Under the pieces are notes generated by a model. That model did not search any database and had not been told where the DNA came from. It saw nothing but the letters and a program-made list of their open reading frames with translations. Positions 46,739 through 55,291 of a stretch of 64,000 bases of DNA are shown here, one piece after another. The position numbers and the translations under genes are program-made. Source of the stretch: a virus. Within the stretch, counting starts at the first letter, position 1; each line of letters begins with the position of its first letter. The stretch lies in the IMG/VR virus record IMGVR_UViG_3300032047_000006, positions 17,441 through 81,440 of that record; one strand, given 5' to 3'.

Positions 46739-48394
46739 ATGTCTTTATATAGATTCGAGAAAGACGATATTTTTCAGAATAGAATAAAGGCACACCCTCG
46801 TGTACACTTTTTTATAAACAATAGTACAATATATTATAATGATGAAAAGGATGCAATACGTTCTGGTACGGAGACTATAAAGCAAGTCCCTCATGGACAC
46901 TTGAGTCTATATGAGATTAACATCAATAGAACAGAGGGTAATAACGACGAAGGCTTGATCAAACCCTATATAACAAAGCAGGGAACATTAAATAGTTTTT
47001 CTACAGTGTCGACAGAAGACTTCCAGGGGTTTTCATATGGAACTGAAATATCAGGATCATATCCCCTATCTTCCACGATTTCAATAGACTATTATTCCTC
47101 AAGTAATGCTATTCGGCGAAGAATAAACTCCCTAAAGAATACTTTTAATTTTTATAAAACACTCAGTCCTCATTATGCGTTCGAGTCAAGCACTTGGAAT
47201 AAGGGAACTCAAGATATCAAGCTTATATCAATACCTTCAATCTTTTATGGCTCATCTATCAAAAAGGGAAGTGTTAAGTTAAACTTTTATATAACTGGAT
47301 CACTTGCGGCAACACTTGAGGACTCTAACCGAGATGGAGAACTTATTCAGACATTCGGACCGGCAGGCGCTCCATCAACTTCCGAAATAGACTTTAACAG
47401 TTCGTTTTTAGGATTCTATAATGACAGTAGAATAATGCTAGAAGATGCATCAGGGGTAATAAAGACGTTTCTATTTGATTCTAGTAATACCGAGGGCGCT
47501 ACAGGATCCATCGATGGCAGTGGAAATGTTATAGTTCAGATAAACGGCTTCGAAGGTAGCCGTGAAAACATTGCAACAGCATTTTCATCAGCGGTTAATT
47601 TGACAACAAGTCTTCAAATCTCGGCTGCTGATGATAGTAATGGGAACATAACCTTGACTCAAGACATAGCAGGTACCAATGGTGATACAACAATACAAAA
47701 CCCAGACTTTATATCGGGCATAACTATAACTCAGTTTGCCAACGGCGCATCAGGAAATAATGGCGAAGTGGCAGGAGTGGTTCTCTATAATGAAGGCTTT
47801 GTGTCTCTCACGGGCTCGTGGAACCTCGATAATTCCTTCACAGACTATTATTTAGGAAAGTCAGATTCCGGGGTACCAGCCTCATCCCCATCTTGGTTAA
47901 TGTGGGGACAGATGTCTGAAAACATCTTTTCCACGGATAATGAAACAAAAGTAAAAAGTTCAATATATGAATCCACCTCTGGTGCTTTTGAGCCACCACC
48001 ACCAAACGGAAGTTTTTCAGTCTCTTCTTCTTGGGACTTCGAATGTCAGGGAACAAATTTCATCCCCGTAACTACCATGCTCGCTCACGCAAAAAAGGGA
48101 GACTTGAATCATTCGAATAATCCGACTTATGTAGAATTTTCAGACAGAGAGGTGAGCTTATCAGAAGAACATGATGCAGAGAATAAATATTATGAAAAAC
48201 CTGATCGTGAAATAGCAAGCATCGCAAATTCAATACACCCTAACACACAGGCACCCTTTGAAAAGACGACATACATTTCAAAAATAGGCATCTACGACGA
48301 AAACAAGAATCTAATCGCCATCGCCAAACTAGCTACACCAGTTAAAAAAACCGAAACGAGAGAATACACCTTCAAAATGAAAATAGACTTCTAG
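46739..48394 (+). CDS. Virion structural protein with shared C-terminal module
   Basis: 551 residues with an AGGAGG site. The N-terminal region (MSLYRFEKDDIFQNRIKAHP) is followed by Ser/Thr-rich beta structure. Residues about 240-340 resemble an adhesin-like repeat (FEGSRENIATAFSSAVNLTT, then SAADDSNGNITLTQDIAGTN). The C-terminus (SNNPTYVEFSDRE, then TYISKIGIYDENKNLIAIAK, LATPVKK and FKMKIDF) parallels that of the preceding gene. It is the last gene of the tail block before the switch to DNA metabolism genes. Confidence 0.65.
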   Translation: MSLYRFEKDDIFQNRIKAHPRVHFFINNSTIYYNDEKDAIRSGTETIKQVPHGHLSLYEININRTEGNNDEGLIKPYITKQGTLNSFSTVSTEDFQGFSYGTEISGSYPLSSTISIDYYSSSNAIRRRINSLKNTFNFYKTLSPHYAFESSTWNKGTQDIKLISIPSIFYGSSIKKGSVKLNFYITGSLAATLEDSNRDGELIQTFGPAGAPSTSEIDFNSSFLGFYNDSRIMLEDASGVIKTFLFDSSNTEGATGSIDGSGNVIVQINGFEGSRENIATAFSSAVNLTTSLQISAADDSNGNITLTQDIAGTNGDTTIQNPDFISGITITQFANGASGNNGEVAGVVLYNEGFVSLTGSWNLDNSFTDYYLGKSDSGVPASSPSWLMWGQMSENIFSTDNETKVKSSIYESTSGAFEPPPPNGSFSVSSSWDFECQGTNFIPVTTMLAHAKKGDLNHSNNPTYVEFSDREVSLSEEHDAENKYYEKPDREIASIANSIHPNTQAPFEKTTYISKIGIYDENKNLIAIAKLATPVKKTETREYTFKMKIDF

Positions 48395-48406
48395 AAAGGA
48401 AGAACA

Positions 48407-48922
48407 TTGATTTTAGGACTAGACATTTCCACCAGTATTACAGGCATCACTTTACTCGACGATAACGGAGAGGTAAAAGTTATGAATGCTATCGACACAA
48501 GAAAGTATAAAAACTTTTTCCAAAAAGCAGAAGCTGTCAAAAAAGTCTTGACAGATTTATCCAATTCTTATAAAGTAGAAGAGGTGTTTATAGAACAGTC
48601 TCTGCAATCTTTCCGTTCAGGCTTCTCTTCAGCAAAAACGCTTTCAACCCTTTCTCGTTTTAATGGGATAGTAAGTTGGATGTGTTACTCTCTGTGGAAC
48701 CTTGAGCCTCAATACCTTGCAGCCACATCTGCGAGAAAGCTTTGCGGAATAAAGATTCCAAAAGGCGAGAAAGCAAAACCAGTTGTTTTACAATATGTGC
48801 TTGACAACGAGCCTACTTTCGTGGTAGAATATACAAAACACGGAAACCCCAAGCCTGACTCCTTCGACAGAGCAGATAGTTGGGTTATAGCAAAAGCAGG
48901 TTTTTTTCAAAAAACCGCTTGA
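48407..48922 (+). CDS. RuvC-like Holliday junction nuclease
   Basis: 171 residues, TTG start at 48407 with AAGGAAG upstream, typical RuvC length. The RNase H-fold acidic residues are in place: Asp6 in LGLDISTSITG, Glu63 in VFIEQSLQ, and Asp154/Asp157 in SFDRADSWVIAKAG. RuvC-type enzymes cut four-way DNA junctions; in phages this resolves branched DNA before packaging, the role T4 gives to the unrelated gp49. It is followed by a sigma70-like promoter that starts a new transcription unit. Confidence 0.82.
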   Translation: MILGLDISTSITGITLLDDNGEVKVMNAIDTRKYKNFFQKAEAVKKVLTDLSNSYKVEEVFIEQSLQSFRSGFSSAKTLSTLSRFNGIVSWMCYSLWNLEPQYLAATSARKLCGIKIPKGEKAKPVVLQYVLDNEPTFVVEYTKHGNPKPDSFDRADSWVIAKAGFFQKTA

Positions 48923-48947
48923 CTTATCATTTCTATTCTGTTATTGT
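48919..48947 (+). promoter_or_regulatory. Sigma70-like promoter upstream of primase
   Basis: TTGACT (48919-48924, overlapping the ruvC-like stop), a 17-base spacer, and TATTGT (48942-48947). It ends 29 bases before the TTG start of the primase gene. Confidence 0.55.
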
Positions 48948-48976
48948 GTGAGAGAATAAAAGAAGGTTTATAAAAC

Positions 48977-49912
48977 TTGTCGGACAAGATTGCTATTATA
49001 AAAAATGTTTTGGGCAACGGCTATCACTCTGGTGGTGAAACACTATTCTTTTGTCCAAAGTGCAAACACCACAAGAAGAAGTTGTCCGTCAACCTGGAAA
49101 AGAACAAGTTTAAGTGCTGGGTTTGCGATTATCGAGGAAATAACATCCGCCGCCTCGTAAGACGCTTCGGCTCTTTTATGGATCAACAAGCCTGGGCTAA
49201 AATTGACAACACCATAGAGATAGCCTCGTTTGAAGATGTCTTTTCAACAGAGCAGGAAATAGAAGAAAATGTAGAGCAGTCAATAGCTCTTCCAGAAGAG
49301 TTTAAGTCTCTTTGTTCTAACAACCTTTCACTTGCAACAAAGCCTATTCTTCGCTTCCTTTATGAACGAGGTTTGTCCAAAGCAGACATTATAAAGTGGA
49401 AGATAGGTTATTGCCCATCAGGTGAGTATAAAAACAGAATCATCATCCCTTCATTCAACGAGGATGGCGATGTAAGTTATTTTATTGCGAGAACCTACGG
49501 CAACGACTGGATGAAATACAAGAACCCACCTGCTCACCGAAACATTGTTTTCAACGAGCTTTATGTTGACTATGAAGACGACTTGGTTATTGTAGAGGGA
49601 GCCTTTGATGCTATTGTAGCAGGCAATGCAGTTCCTATTCTAGGTTCCTCTTTAAGGGACGATGCAAAGCTATTCCAGAAGATAGTAGAGCACGACACAC
49701 CAGTTTATATAGCCCTCGATCCAGACGTTGAGACAAAGGCGATGAAACTAATAAAAAAAATGTTGACTTTTGATATAGAAGTGTATAAGATAGATATTAT
49801 GCCCTATGGTGACGTAGGCGAAATGACTAAAAGAGAATTCCAAAAGAGAAAGTCGGAAGCACAGCTAATGACGCCCGATACTTTTTTGGAGAGAGCAATT
49901 TTTAGCATCTAA
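48977..49912 (+). CDS. gp61: DNA primase, T4 gp61-like (DnaG type)
   Basis: 311 residues, TTG start with AGAAGG 10 bases upstream. The N-terminal zinc-binding domain has Cys26/Cys29 and Cys47/Cys50 (CPKC and CWVC), typical of DnaG-type primases. A TOPRIM domain follows, with Glu207 in VIVEGAFDAIVAG and the DPD motif in YIALDPDVETKAMK. It would lay down RNA primers for lagging-strand synthesis together with a gp41-like helicase that is not in this window. It is 9 bases upstream of the nuclease/ATPase fusion gene, so the two are probably co-transcribed. Confidence 0.85.
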   Translation: MSDKIAIIKNVLGNGYHSGGETLFFCPKCKHHKKKLSVNLEKNKFKCWVCDYRGNNIRRLVRRFGSFMDQQAWAKIDNTIEIASFEDVFSTEQEIEENVEQSIALPEEFKSLCSNNLSLATKPILRFLYERGLSKADIIKWKIGYCPSGEYKNRIIIPSFNEDGDVSYFIARTYGNDWMKYKNPPAHRNIVFNELYVDYEDDLVIVEGAFDAIVAGNAVPILGSSLRDDAKLFQKIVEHDTPVYIALDPDVETKAMKLIKKMLTFDIEVYKIDIMPYGDVGEMTKREFQKRKSEAQLMTPDTFLERAIFSI

Positions 49913-49921
49913 GGAGAGAAG

Positions 49922-52900
49922 ATGAATAAGAAGAAGAAAGCTTTACGGCTTGCCCACATTAGCGACACCCACATCAGAAACCTAAAATTCCACGAAGACT
50001 ATCGTGCAGTGTTCGAGCATCTCTACGAAATCCTTCGTGAAGAAAAGCCAGACTATATTGTCCATTGTGGAGATGTAGCTCACACAAAGACTCAACTATC
50101 GCCAGAGTTTTTTGAGATGGCTGCAAATTTCTTTGATAAGTTATCGGACATTGCTCCGCTTATTCTTATCGCAGGCAACCACGACGGAAACTTGAAGAAC
50201 AGTAGCCGACAAGACGCCCTAACGCCTATTATCAACGCTCTTGACAAGGATACCATTCACTATCTCAAGAATTCAGGAGAGTTCTCACCTTGTAAAGGCT
50301 TGACGTTCAACGTCCTTTCAGTCTTCGACAGGGACAACTGGGTGGAACCTTCTGACGATAAGTCTATCAACATTGCTCTTTACCACGGAGCTATTGCTGG
50401 CGTTACAACCGACATCGGCTGGGTAATGGATCATGGAGAAGACACAGTAGATATCTTTGAGGGACATGACTATGCTTTCCTTGGAGACATTCACAAGACA
50501 AACCAAATCCTAGACACTGAGGGTAGAGTTCGCTATTGCGGCTCAACGGTTCAACAGAATCACGGCGAGACTAATGATAAAGGTTTTCTTATCTGGGACA
50601 TAAAGGACAAGGACACTTTTGACGTAAGACACCACGTTCTCAAAAACCCACGCCCATTTATGACTATTGAGCTTACAAAGACAGGTAGGCTTCCAAAGAG
50701 TGCCAACCCACCTGCTGGAGCAAGACTTCGCATTGTAACGAACCACTCTATTCCAGTGGAAAAGGTGCGTAAAGCAATAGATGTCGCAAGAACAAAATTT
50801 AAGCCAGAGTCAGTAACTTTTCTTAATAAATCTACAGGCTCCAGGGCAAAGGTGGACATCGGCTCGGATTTTGAAAAACACAACCTCCGTGATGTAGCTG
50901 TTCAAGAAAAACTCATAGGGGAATATCTCAAGGATTATTTATCCACCTCAGACGAGGACAAGAAAGTCTTGAAAGAGGTTATGGAAATTAACAGGAGAGT
51001 TAATTCACAGGCGGAATCAGCAGAGAAAGCTACCCACCGGAATGTAAACTGGTCTCTCAAGACTCTTGAATGGAACAACCTCTTCAACTATGGCGAGGGA
51101 AACAAAGTTGATTTCGCCACCTTGGGAGGAATCATCGGCATCTTCGGAAAGAACTTTTCAGGAAAGTCCTCCATTATTGACAGCCTTCTTTGGGTAATGT
51201 ATAATTCTACTTCCAAGAGAAATAGAAAGTCCGTAGATATTGTAAACCAGAACAAGCAGAACGCTTGGGGCAAGGTAACGATTGAAGTTAACGATAAGCT
51301 TTACACCATTGAGAGGACAGCGGATAAATATGTTAAACGACTCAAGGGAGAGGAAACGGAAGAAGTTAAGACGAATGTAGAGTTTACTGTCTATGATCTC
51401 GCAACAGAAGAGTCCGCACCACTCAATGGTGAGACAAGAAGTCAAACAGATGAAAACATTAGAAAGTTTTTTGGAACACTCGACGATTTTCTCATGACTT
51501 CGTTATCCTCACAATTAGAGTCCCTTGCATTCATTGCCGAAGGCTCGACTCGAAGAAAGGAAATTCTCGCTAAGTTTCTCGACTTGGAAATCTTTGATGC
51601 GAAATACAAAATTGCCAAAGAAGAATCAAGCGATCTCGATGGAAAGATTAGATACCTTCTTGACTCTGTAGGACCTCTTGGGCATGATGTGAGGAAGTTG
51701 GAAACAGAGAAGGAAATAGAAGAGACTACGATACAACTCCGAGAGCAGGAGAATACGTGTAAGGTGTTGACAAAGGAGTTGGAAGAACTCAACCTCAACA
51801 TAATGAGAATTGAAACAAAGTTGGAGTCCACACCTACTCAAAAGGTTGTTGATACTGACAAAGAGAGGGCTAAAGTGAGAAAGCTCTCAAATGACTTGCA
51901 GCTAATTCGTGAAAATAACAAGACTCTGGAAGAAGTCCTAGTAAAGAATGAAGACGTTGTACAGAAGATAAATAATTTCTTGCTTGAATTTAACTATTAT
52001 GATTGGAAAAAGAAAGAGGCAGAGATCGGACAGCTGAACTACCACATTTCCGAAAACGATTCAGAAATAGAGGAGCTTGAAAAGAAGTTGAGAAAAGTCT
52101 CGGAAGATAAGATCTTGCTCCAGCAAGTCCCCTGCGGAGATAAATTCCCAAGCTGCAAATTTATCAAACATGCTTATGATAATGTGGCGAAGGAGCAGTC
52201 CTTACACTCTGAGAGAAGAGATATAGAACGACTCCGTCAAAAATCGATAGATAAGATCGCCAATCTTGACGAAGGCAATGTCGTAAAATATCTAGAGCAA
52301 CATGGGCAGCTTGTTGAAAAGCAGAAGATAAAGCAAGATGAGATCAACAAGTATGAGTTACAGATTGCAAAAAACAGAACAACGATCGTCAGCCTGAGAG
52401 ACTCGAAGAATAAGGCAGAGGAAGATATTCGATTGTTCGAAGAGAATGAGAAGACAATTCTAGAATTTGCCAAGCTCACGACAGAAAGGGTTTGCCTTTT
52501 GGAGGCGAAGAAGAAAAAGAAGAAAGAATTGGCAGAATGCAGCGACTCTTCGATTCGACTGAGCAGGAAGCAAGGGCTTCATGAAAATGCATTGAAAGAA
52601 ATTCAAATACAAGAATTAGATTTGGAGAGATTCCAGAGAGACTTCTCTGCCTATGATCTGTATAAAAAGGCTATGGGCTCCAACGGAGTTTCCTTGGACA
52701 TTATCAAGAAAGAGCTTCCTGTTATCAACGACGAAGTAGCAAAGATTCTTGCTAACGTCGTGAACTTTGAAGTGTTTTTAGAAAATGAAGAAAAACGACT
52801 CAATGTTCTTATCAAGCATCCAAAGTTTGAACCACGTCCCTTAGAGATGGGTTCTGGGGCTGAGAAGGCTATTGCTGCAATGGCTATCCGACTTGCGTTT

Positions 52901-53122
52901 ATGAACGTTTCTTCCCTTCCTATCGGAGATGTTTTTATTCTTGACGAACCAGGCACAGCTTTGGACGAAGAGAACATGGAAGGCTTCATTCGAATTTTGG
53001 ATTTGGTAAAGTCTCATTTTAAAAACGTCATTCTTATTTCACACTTGGATAGTTTGAAAGATTCGGTAGACTTGCAAATAGCCATTGAGAAGAAGGACAA
53101 GTTTGCTTTTGTTAATCAGTAA
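49922..53122 (+). CDS. gp47-gp46: Mre11-Rad50 (gp47-gp46, SbcD-SbcC) single-chain fusion
   Basis: 1066 residues with an uninterrupted frame. Residues about 8-330 are an Mre11/SbcD-type metallophosphoesterase: AHISDTHIR (Asp15, His17), HCGDVAHTK, LIAGNHDG, and the later YHGAIAG and FLGDIH. From about 385 a Rad50/SbcC ATPase starts: WNNLFNYGEGNKVDF, Walker A GKNFSGKSS (409-417). Two coiled-coil arms (about 560-900) flank a hook with Cys738 and Cys745 (CGDKFPSC). The Rad50 half ends with signature GSGAEKAIAA and Walker B VFILDEPGTALDEE (Asp1008). In T4 and in bacteria these are two proteins. The complex resects DNA ends for recombination-dependent replication and helps degrade host DNA. The fusion fixes a 1:1 ratio. 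Confidence 0.9.
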   Translation: MNKKKKALRLAHISDTHIRNLKFHEDYRAVFEHLYEILREEKPDYIVHCGDVAHTKTQLSPEFFEMAANFFDKLSDIAPLILIAGNHDGNLKNSSRQDALTPIINALDKDTIHYLKNSGEFSPCKGLTFNVLSVFDRDNWVEPSDDKSINIALYHGAIAGVTTDIGWVMDHGEDTVDIFEGHDYAFLGDIHKTNQILDTEGRVRYCGSTVQQNHGETNDKGFLIWDIKDKDTFDVRHHVLKNPRPFMTIELTKTGRLPKSANPPAGARLRIVTNHSIPVEKVRKAIDVARTKFKPESVTFLNKSTGSRAKVDIGSDFEKHNLRDVAVQEKLIGEYLKDYLSTSDEDKKVLKEVMEINRRVNSQAESAEKATHRNVNWSLKTLEWNNLFNYGEGNKVDFATLGGIIGIFGKNFSGKSSIIDSLLWVMYNSTSKRNRKSVDIVNQNKQNAWGKVTIEVNDKLYTIERTADKYVKRLKGEETEEVKTNVEFTVYDLATEESAPLNGETRSQTDENIRKFFGTLDDFLMTSLSSQLESLAFIAEGSTRRKEILAKFLDLEIFDAKYKIAKEESSDLDGKIRYLLDSVGPLGHDVRKLETEKEIEETTIQLREQENTCKVLTKELEELNLNIMRIETKLESTPTQKVVDTDKERAKVRKLSNDLQLIRENNKTLEEVLVKNEDVVQKINNFLLEFNYYDWKKKEAEIGQLNYHISENDSEIEELEKKLRKVSEDKILLQQVPCGDKFPSCKFIKHAYDNVAKEQSLHSERRDIERLRQKSIDKIANLDEGNVVKYLEQHGQLVEKQKIKQDEINKYELQIAKNRTTIVSLRDSKNKAEEDIRLFEENEKTILEFAKLTTERVCLLEAKKKKKKELAECSDSSIRLSRKQGLHENALKEIQIQELDLERFQRDFSAYDLYKKAMGSNGVSLDIIKKELPVINDEVAKILANVVNFEVFLENEEKRLNVLIKHPKFEPRPLEMGSGAEKAIAAMAIRLAFMNVSSLPIGDVFILDEPGTALDEENMEGFIRILDLVKSHFKNVILISHLDSLKDSVDLQIAIEKKDKFAFVNQ

Positions 53123-53129
53123 CTATTTA
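53123..53129 (+). promoter_or_regulatory. CTATTTA motif, putative late promoter of lysis-like genes
   Basis: CTATTTA starts one base after the fusion gene's stop codon and ends 31 bases before the ATG at 53161, which has a TGGAGGA site. Confidence 0.5.
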
Positions 53130-53160
53130 CTCTAACTGGCGAAAGCCACTGGAGGATAAA

Positions 53161-53352
53161 ATGATGACACAATTAAAAGCATTTATGGACACCCACGTTG
53201 AAAGGTTTATTTCACGCAAGTTTCTTGCTTGGTTAACAGCCTCGGGCTTGGCTCTTTACGGAGTTCTATCATCAGGTGACTGGACACAGCTTACAATGGT
53301 TTACATTGGTTCACAAGCAGCAGTTGATCTTGTGAAGCAATTAAAGGGATGA
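53161..53352 (+). CDS. Small membrane protein, holin candidate
   Basis: 63 residues (start ATGATG, either Met possible). After a short polar N-terminus, residues 18-38 (FISRKFLAWLTASGLALYGV) form a membrane helix. A second weakly hydrophobic segment (LTMVYIGSQAAVDLV) follows a short turn with GDW, and the end is basic. Size and topology fit small phage holins, and the next two genes look like lysis partners. It lies behind a CTATTTA motif, as expected for late expression. No family match is certain. Confidence 0.55.
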   Translation: MMTQLKAFMDTHVERFISRKFLAWLTASGLALYGVLSSGDWTQLTMVYIGSQAAVDLVKQLKG

Positions 53353-53714
53353 TAAAATTCTGGACATGGCTCAAAGCCAACTGGTGGGTTCCCTTCGCCT
53401 CTGTTGTCGTTATTATCAGCTACTTCGCTGGTAACAGCGGCAAGCAGGGTTTGAAGGACATGCTCCAAGCTCAACGTGACGACTACGAGACTCAACTCAA
53501 AGTCCTACGAGAACAACGAGAGAAAGAAAAAAAGATTTTAGAAAACTATAAAAAAAGCTTGCAACTTCTCCAAGAAAGATATAAAGTAAAAGAAAAAGAA
53601 ATAAAGAAAGCTAACCGAGCAGAACTCAAGAAAACTATTGAGGAAAACGAAGATAAGCCAGTAGAAGAGATTGCTGACGACTTCGCAAAACGTTTCGGTT
53701 TAGAAAAGGTGTAA
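53349..53714 (+). CDS. Membrane-anchored coiled-coil protein, spanin-like
   Basis: 121 residues; the start overlaps the previous stop (ATGA). One N-terminal membrane helix (WWVPFASVVVIISYFAGNSG), then a charged coiled coil of about 85 residues (QLKVLREQREKEKKILENYK and onward). This is the layout of inner-membrane spanins (Rz type), which bridge to the outer membrane in lysis of Gram-negative hosts. No lipoprotein partner (Rz1 type) is evident, so the assignment is tentative. Confidence 0.55.
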   Translation: MIKFWTWLKANWWVPFASVVVIISYFAGNSGKQGLKDMLQAQRDDYETQLKVLREQREKEKKILENYKKSLQLLQERYKVKEKEIKKANRAELKKTIEENEDKPVEEIADDFAKRFGLEKV

Positions 53715-53715
53715 C

Positions 53716-54141
53716 TTGAAACTATTATCTATTTTGCTAACTATTTCCTTGACTTTCCTACCAACCTATGCTATAAGTCAGGAACTAAACATAACAGGGC
53801 TGAATAAGGGCGAGGAAGCCCCCTTCACGGGCATTTTGCTAACAAAAGCAGCACTCGCCAAGATTGAGGCTGACTTGCGCTTAAACGTCCAATTATGCGA
53901 GAATAATTGTAAACTGAAATTAGACGAAAAGGAACTTCTCTACAACAAAGATGTTTCTATTTTAAAAGCAGAGATAGACGGAATAAACCAGTTCGTCCAA
54001 GTCAAGAATAAAAGAATCAATAGGCTGGAAGAAATCATTGACGAGAGTAACAACTCTTGGTTTGTTCCAGTTGTTGCTATTGCTTCTTTTGCACTCGGCG
54101 TTGCTACAACTGTTGGAATAACTTATGCGGTGAATAAATGA
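53716..54141 (+). CDS. Secreted or membrane protein with signal peptide and C-terminal membrane helix
   Basis: 141 residues from TTG 53716 (AAAGGTG upstream). A signal peptide (residues 1-22, LLSILLTISLTFLPTYAISQ) is followed by KGEEAPFTGILLTKAALAKI, a short motif recurring in phage membrane proteins of this type, then two Cys (CENNC) and a coiled coil (about 75-110). A C-terminal membrane helix (VPVVAIASFALGVATTVGIT) ends the chain. It is probably part of the lysis cassette with the two preceding genes. The stop overlaps the next start (ATGA). Confidence 0.6.
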   Translation: MKLLSILLTISLTFLPTYAISQELNITGLNKGEEAPFTGILLTKAALAKIEADLRLNVQLCENNCKLKLDEKELLYNKDVSILKAEIDGINQFVQVKNKRINRLEEIIDESNNSWFVPVVAIASFALGVATTVGITYAVNK

Positions 54142-54530
54142 GTAAAGATAAAGATTGGAATCTTGTAGCCAAGATTGAACAAAAGATAAAAGAGAAATAT
54201 GGCGAAGAAGCCATCAAGTCACCAGCCCAAGGTTGGACAGATGAGCAGGAAGAAGAACATTTAGAAAAGCTCAAAATTGCTGCTACAAAGTCTAGAGAAG
54301 CATCTGATAAGAAAGAGAAAGTAGAAATAGCCGAAGGCGTTTTTGTCACAAAGAAACTACTTATGAAGGGTAGCAATAGAACTTGTCCCGTTTGCGGCGT
54401 TTACTCGTTCAACAAACAGGACGATGTTTACATGAGCAAGTTCCAATGTTGCTTTAAATGTTATATAGATTATGTCGAAAACCGTGAAGACAGATGGAAG
54501 TCTGGCTGGCGTCCAAACAAGGAGAAATAA
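54138..54530 (+). CDS. Zinc-finger protein of unknown function
   Basis: 130 residues; the start overlaps the preceding stop. The N-terminal 75 residues are charged and helical. The C-terminal part has two Cys pairs (CPVC near 94-97 and CFKC near 115-118) in the context TCPVCGVYSF and YIDYVENREDRWKSGWRP, a treble-clef or ribbon-type zinc site. It may bind nucleic acid or assist packaging, given that terminase follows two genes later. The family is not known to me. Confidence 0.65.
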   Translation: MSKDKDWNLVAKIEQKIKEKYGEEAIKSPAQGWTDEQEEEHLEKLKIAATKSREASDKKEKVEIAEGVFVTKKLLMKGSNRTCPVCGVYSFNKQDDVYMSKFQCCFKCYIDYVENREDRWKSGWRPNKEK

Positions 54531-54531
54531 G

Positions 54532-55065
54532 ATGGCTGATGTATTAGAAATCGTTCAGGGAATCTCGCAAGTAATGGCGAACACCTACGATGGCGCTGTT
54601 GATGAAAACGGCGAACCAATCAAAATTGGTTTGAAGCGAGAAGAAGATGTAGCGATTACTGATAAAAGAGTCATGGATGGCTTTAAGATCGCAATGGCTG
54701 GTGATACACTCTTTATTAAGTATCACGGTGAAGTTACAATGAAGGAAGCAAAGGCAAGTGGCTTCGAATCAGAAATGGAGCAAATGATTGCAGACATTTC
54801 TTCTTTCCTCAAGAAAGAATATAAAAAGGTTACAGGCTCTGCCCTCACCTTAAAGAAGTCAGGCGAGATGGACGCTATCGTTCAGACAGTCGGCGCTCAC
54901 AGATGCTGGGTTCAGGCAACTTGCCCTTACACAATTACTTCATTCGGTGAATCAGTTGTTGCAGTTGGTGAACCTTCCGTTGATAATGTCGACGACGCAA
55001 TCAAGAAATGGCTTGAACTTGGAAGAAAAGGCAAAGCCCCTAACGATAAAAGGAAGGACGGATAA
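54532..55065 (+). CDS. Conserved-looking phage protein of unknown function
   Basis: 177 residues from ATG 54532, chosen over the in-frame ATG 54472 because AAGGAGAAA lies just upstream and the earlier start would run deep into the previous gene. The protein is alpha/beta: MKIAMAGDTLFIKY-like strands, then a helix (EMEQMIADISSFLKKEYKKV), then AHRCWVQATCPYTITSFGES. This suggests a small structural or scaffold-type fold. The last 20 residues are basic. The stop overlaps the next start by one base. Confidence 0.6.
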   Translation: MADVLEIVQGISQVMANTYDGAVDENGEPIKIGLKREEDVAITDKRVMDGFKIAMAGDTLFIKYHGEVTMKEAKASGFESEMEQMIADISSFLKKEYKKVTGSALTLKKSGEMDAIVQTVGAHRCWVQATCPYTITSFGESVVAVGEPSVDNVDDAIKKWLELGRKGKAPNDKRKDG

Positions 55066-55274
55066 TGAAGATTTCAAAGGGAAGATTAAAAGAAATCATT
55101 CAAGAAGAAGTTCGACTTCACCAGAATGAAAACATTCAGGAATCCGCCGAAGAACAAATCGAGATGATTCTCAACGATCTTTTCGATAATGGCGTTTCCA
55201 ACGAGGGACTCAAATCATTATTGCTCAAAGTCATCGAAAACATCGATGCAGGTTTCGTAGGCGAACCATCATAA
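55065..55274 (+). CDS. Small helical protein, possibly head-associated
   Basis: 69 residues. The N-terminal MKISKGRLKEIIQEEVRL is an amphipathic helix of the kind that starts several head-associated proteins in marine T4-like phages, and IIQE fits the T4-type prohead protease rule (Leu/Ile)-X-Glu. The rest is an acidic helix (EEQIEMILNDLFDNGV). It lies directly before terminase and might be a capsid cargo or small terminase-like factor; neither is shown. Confidence 0.5.
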   Translation: MKISKGRLKEIIQEEVRLHQNENIQESAEEQIEMILNDLFDNGVSNEGLKSLLLKVIENIDAGFVGEPS

Positions 55275-55291
55275 AGAAAGCACAGGCTTGA

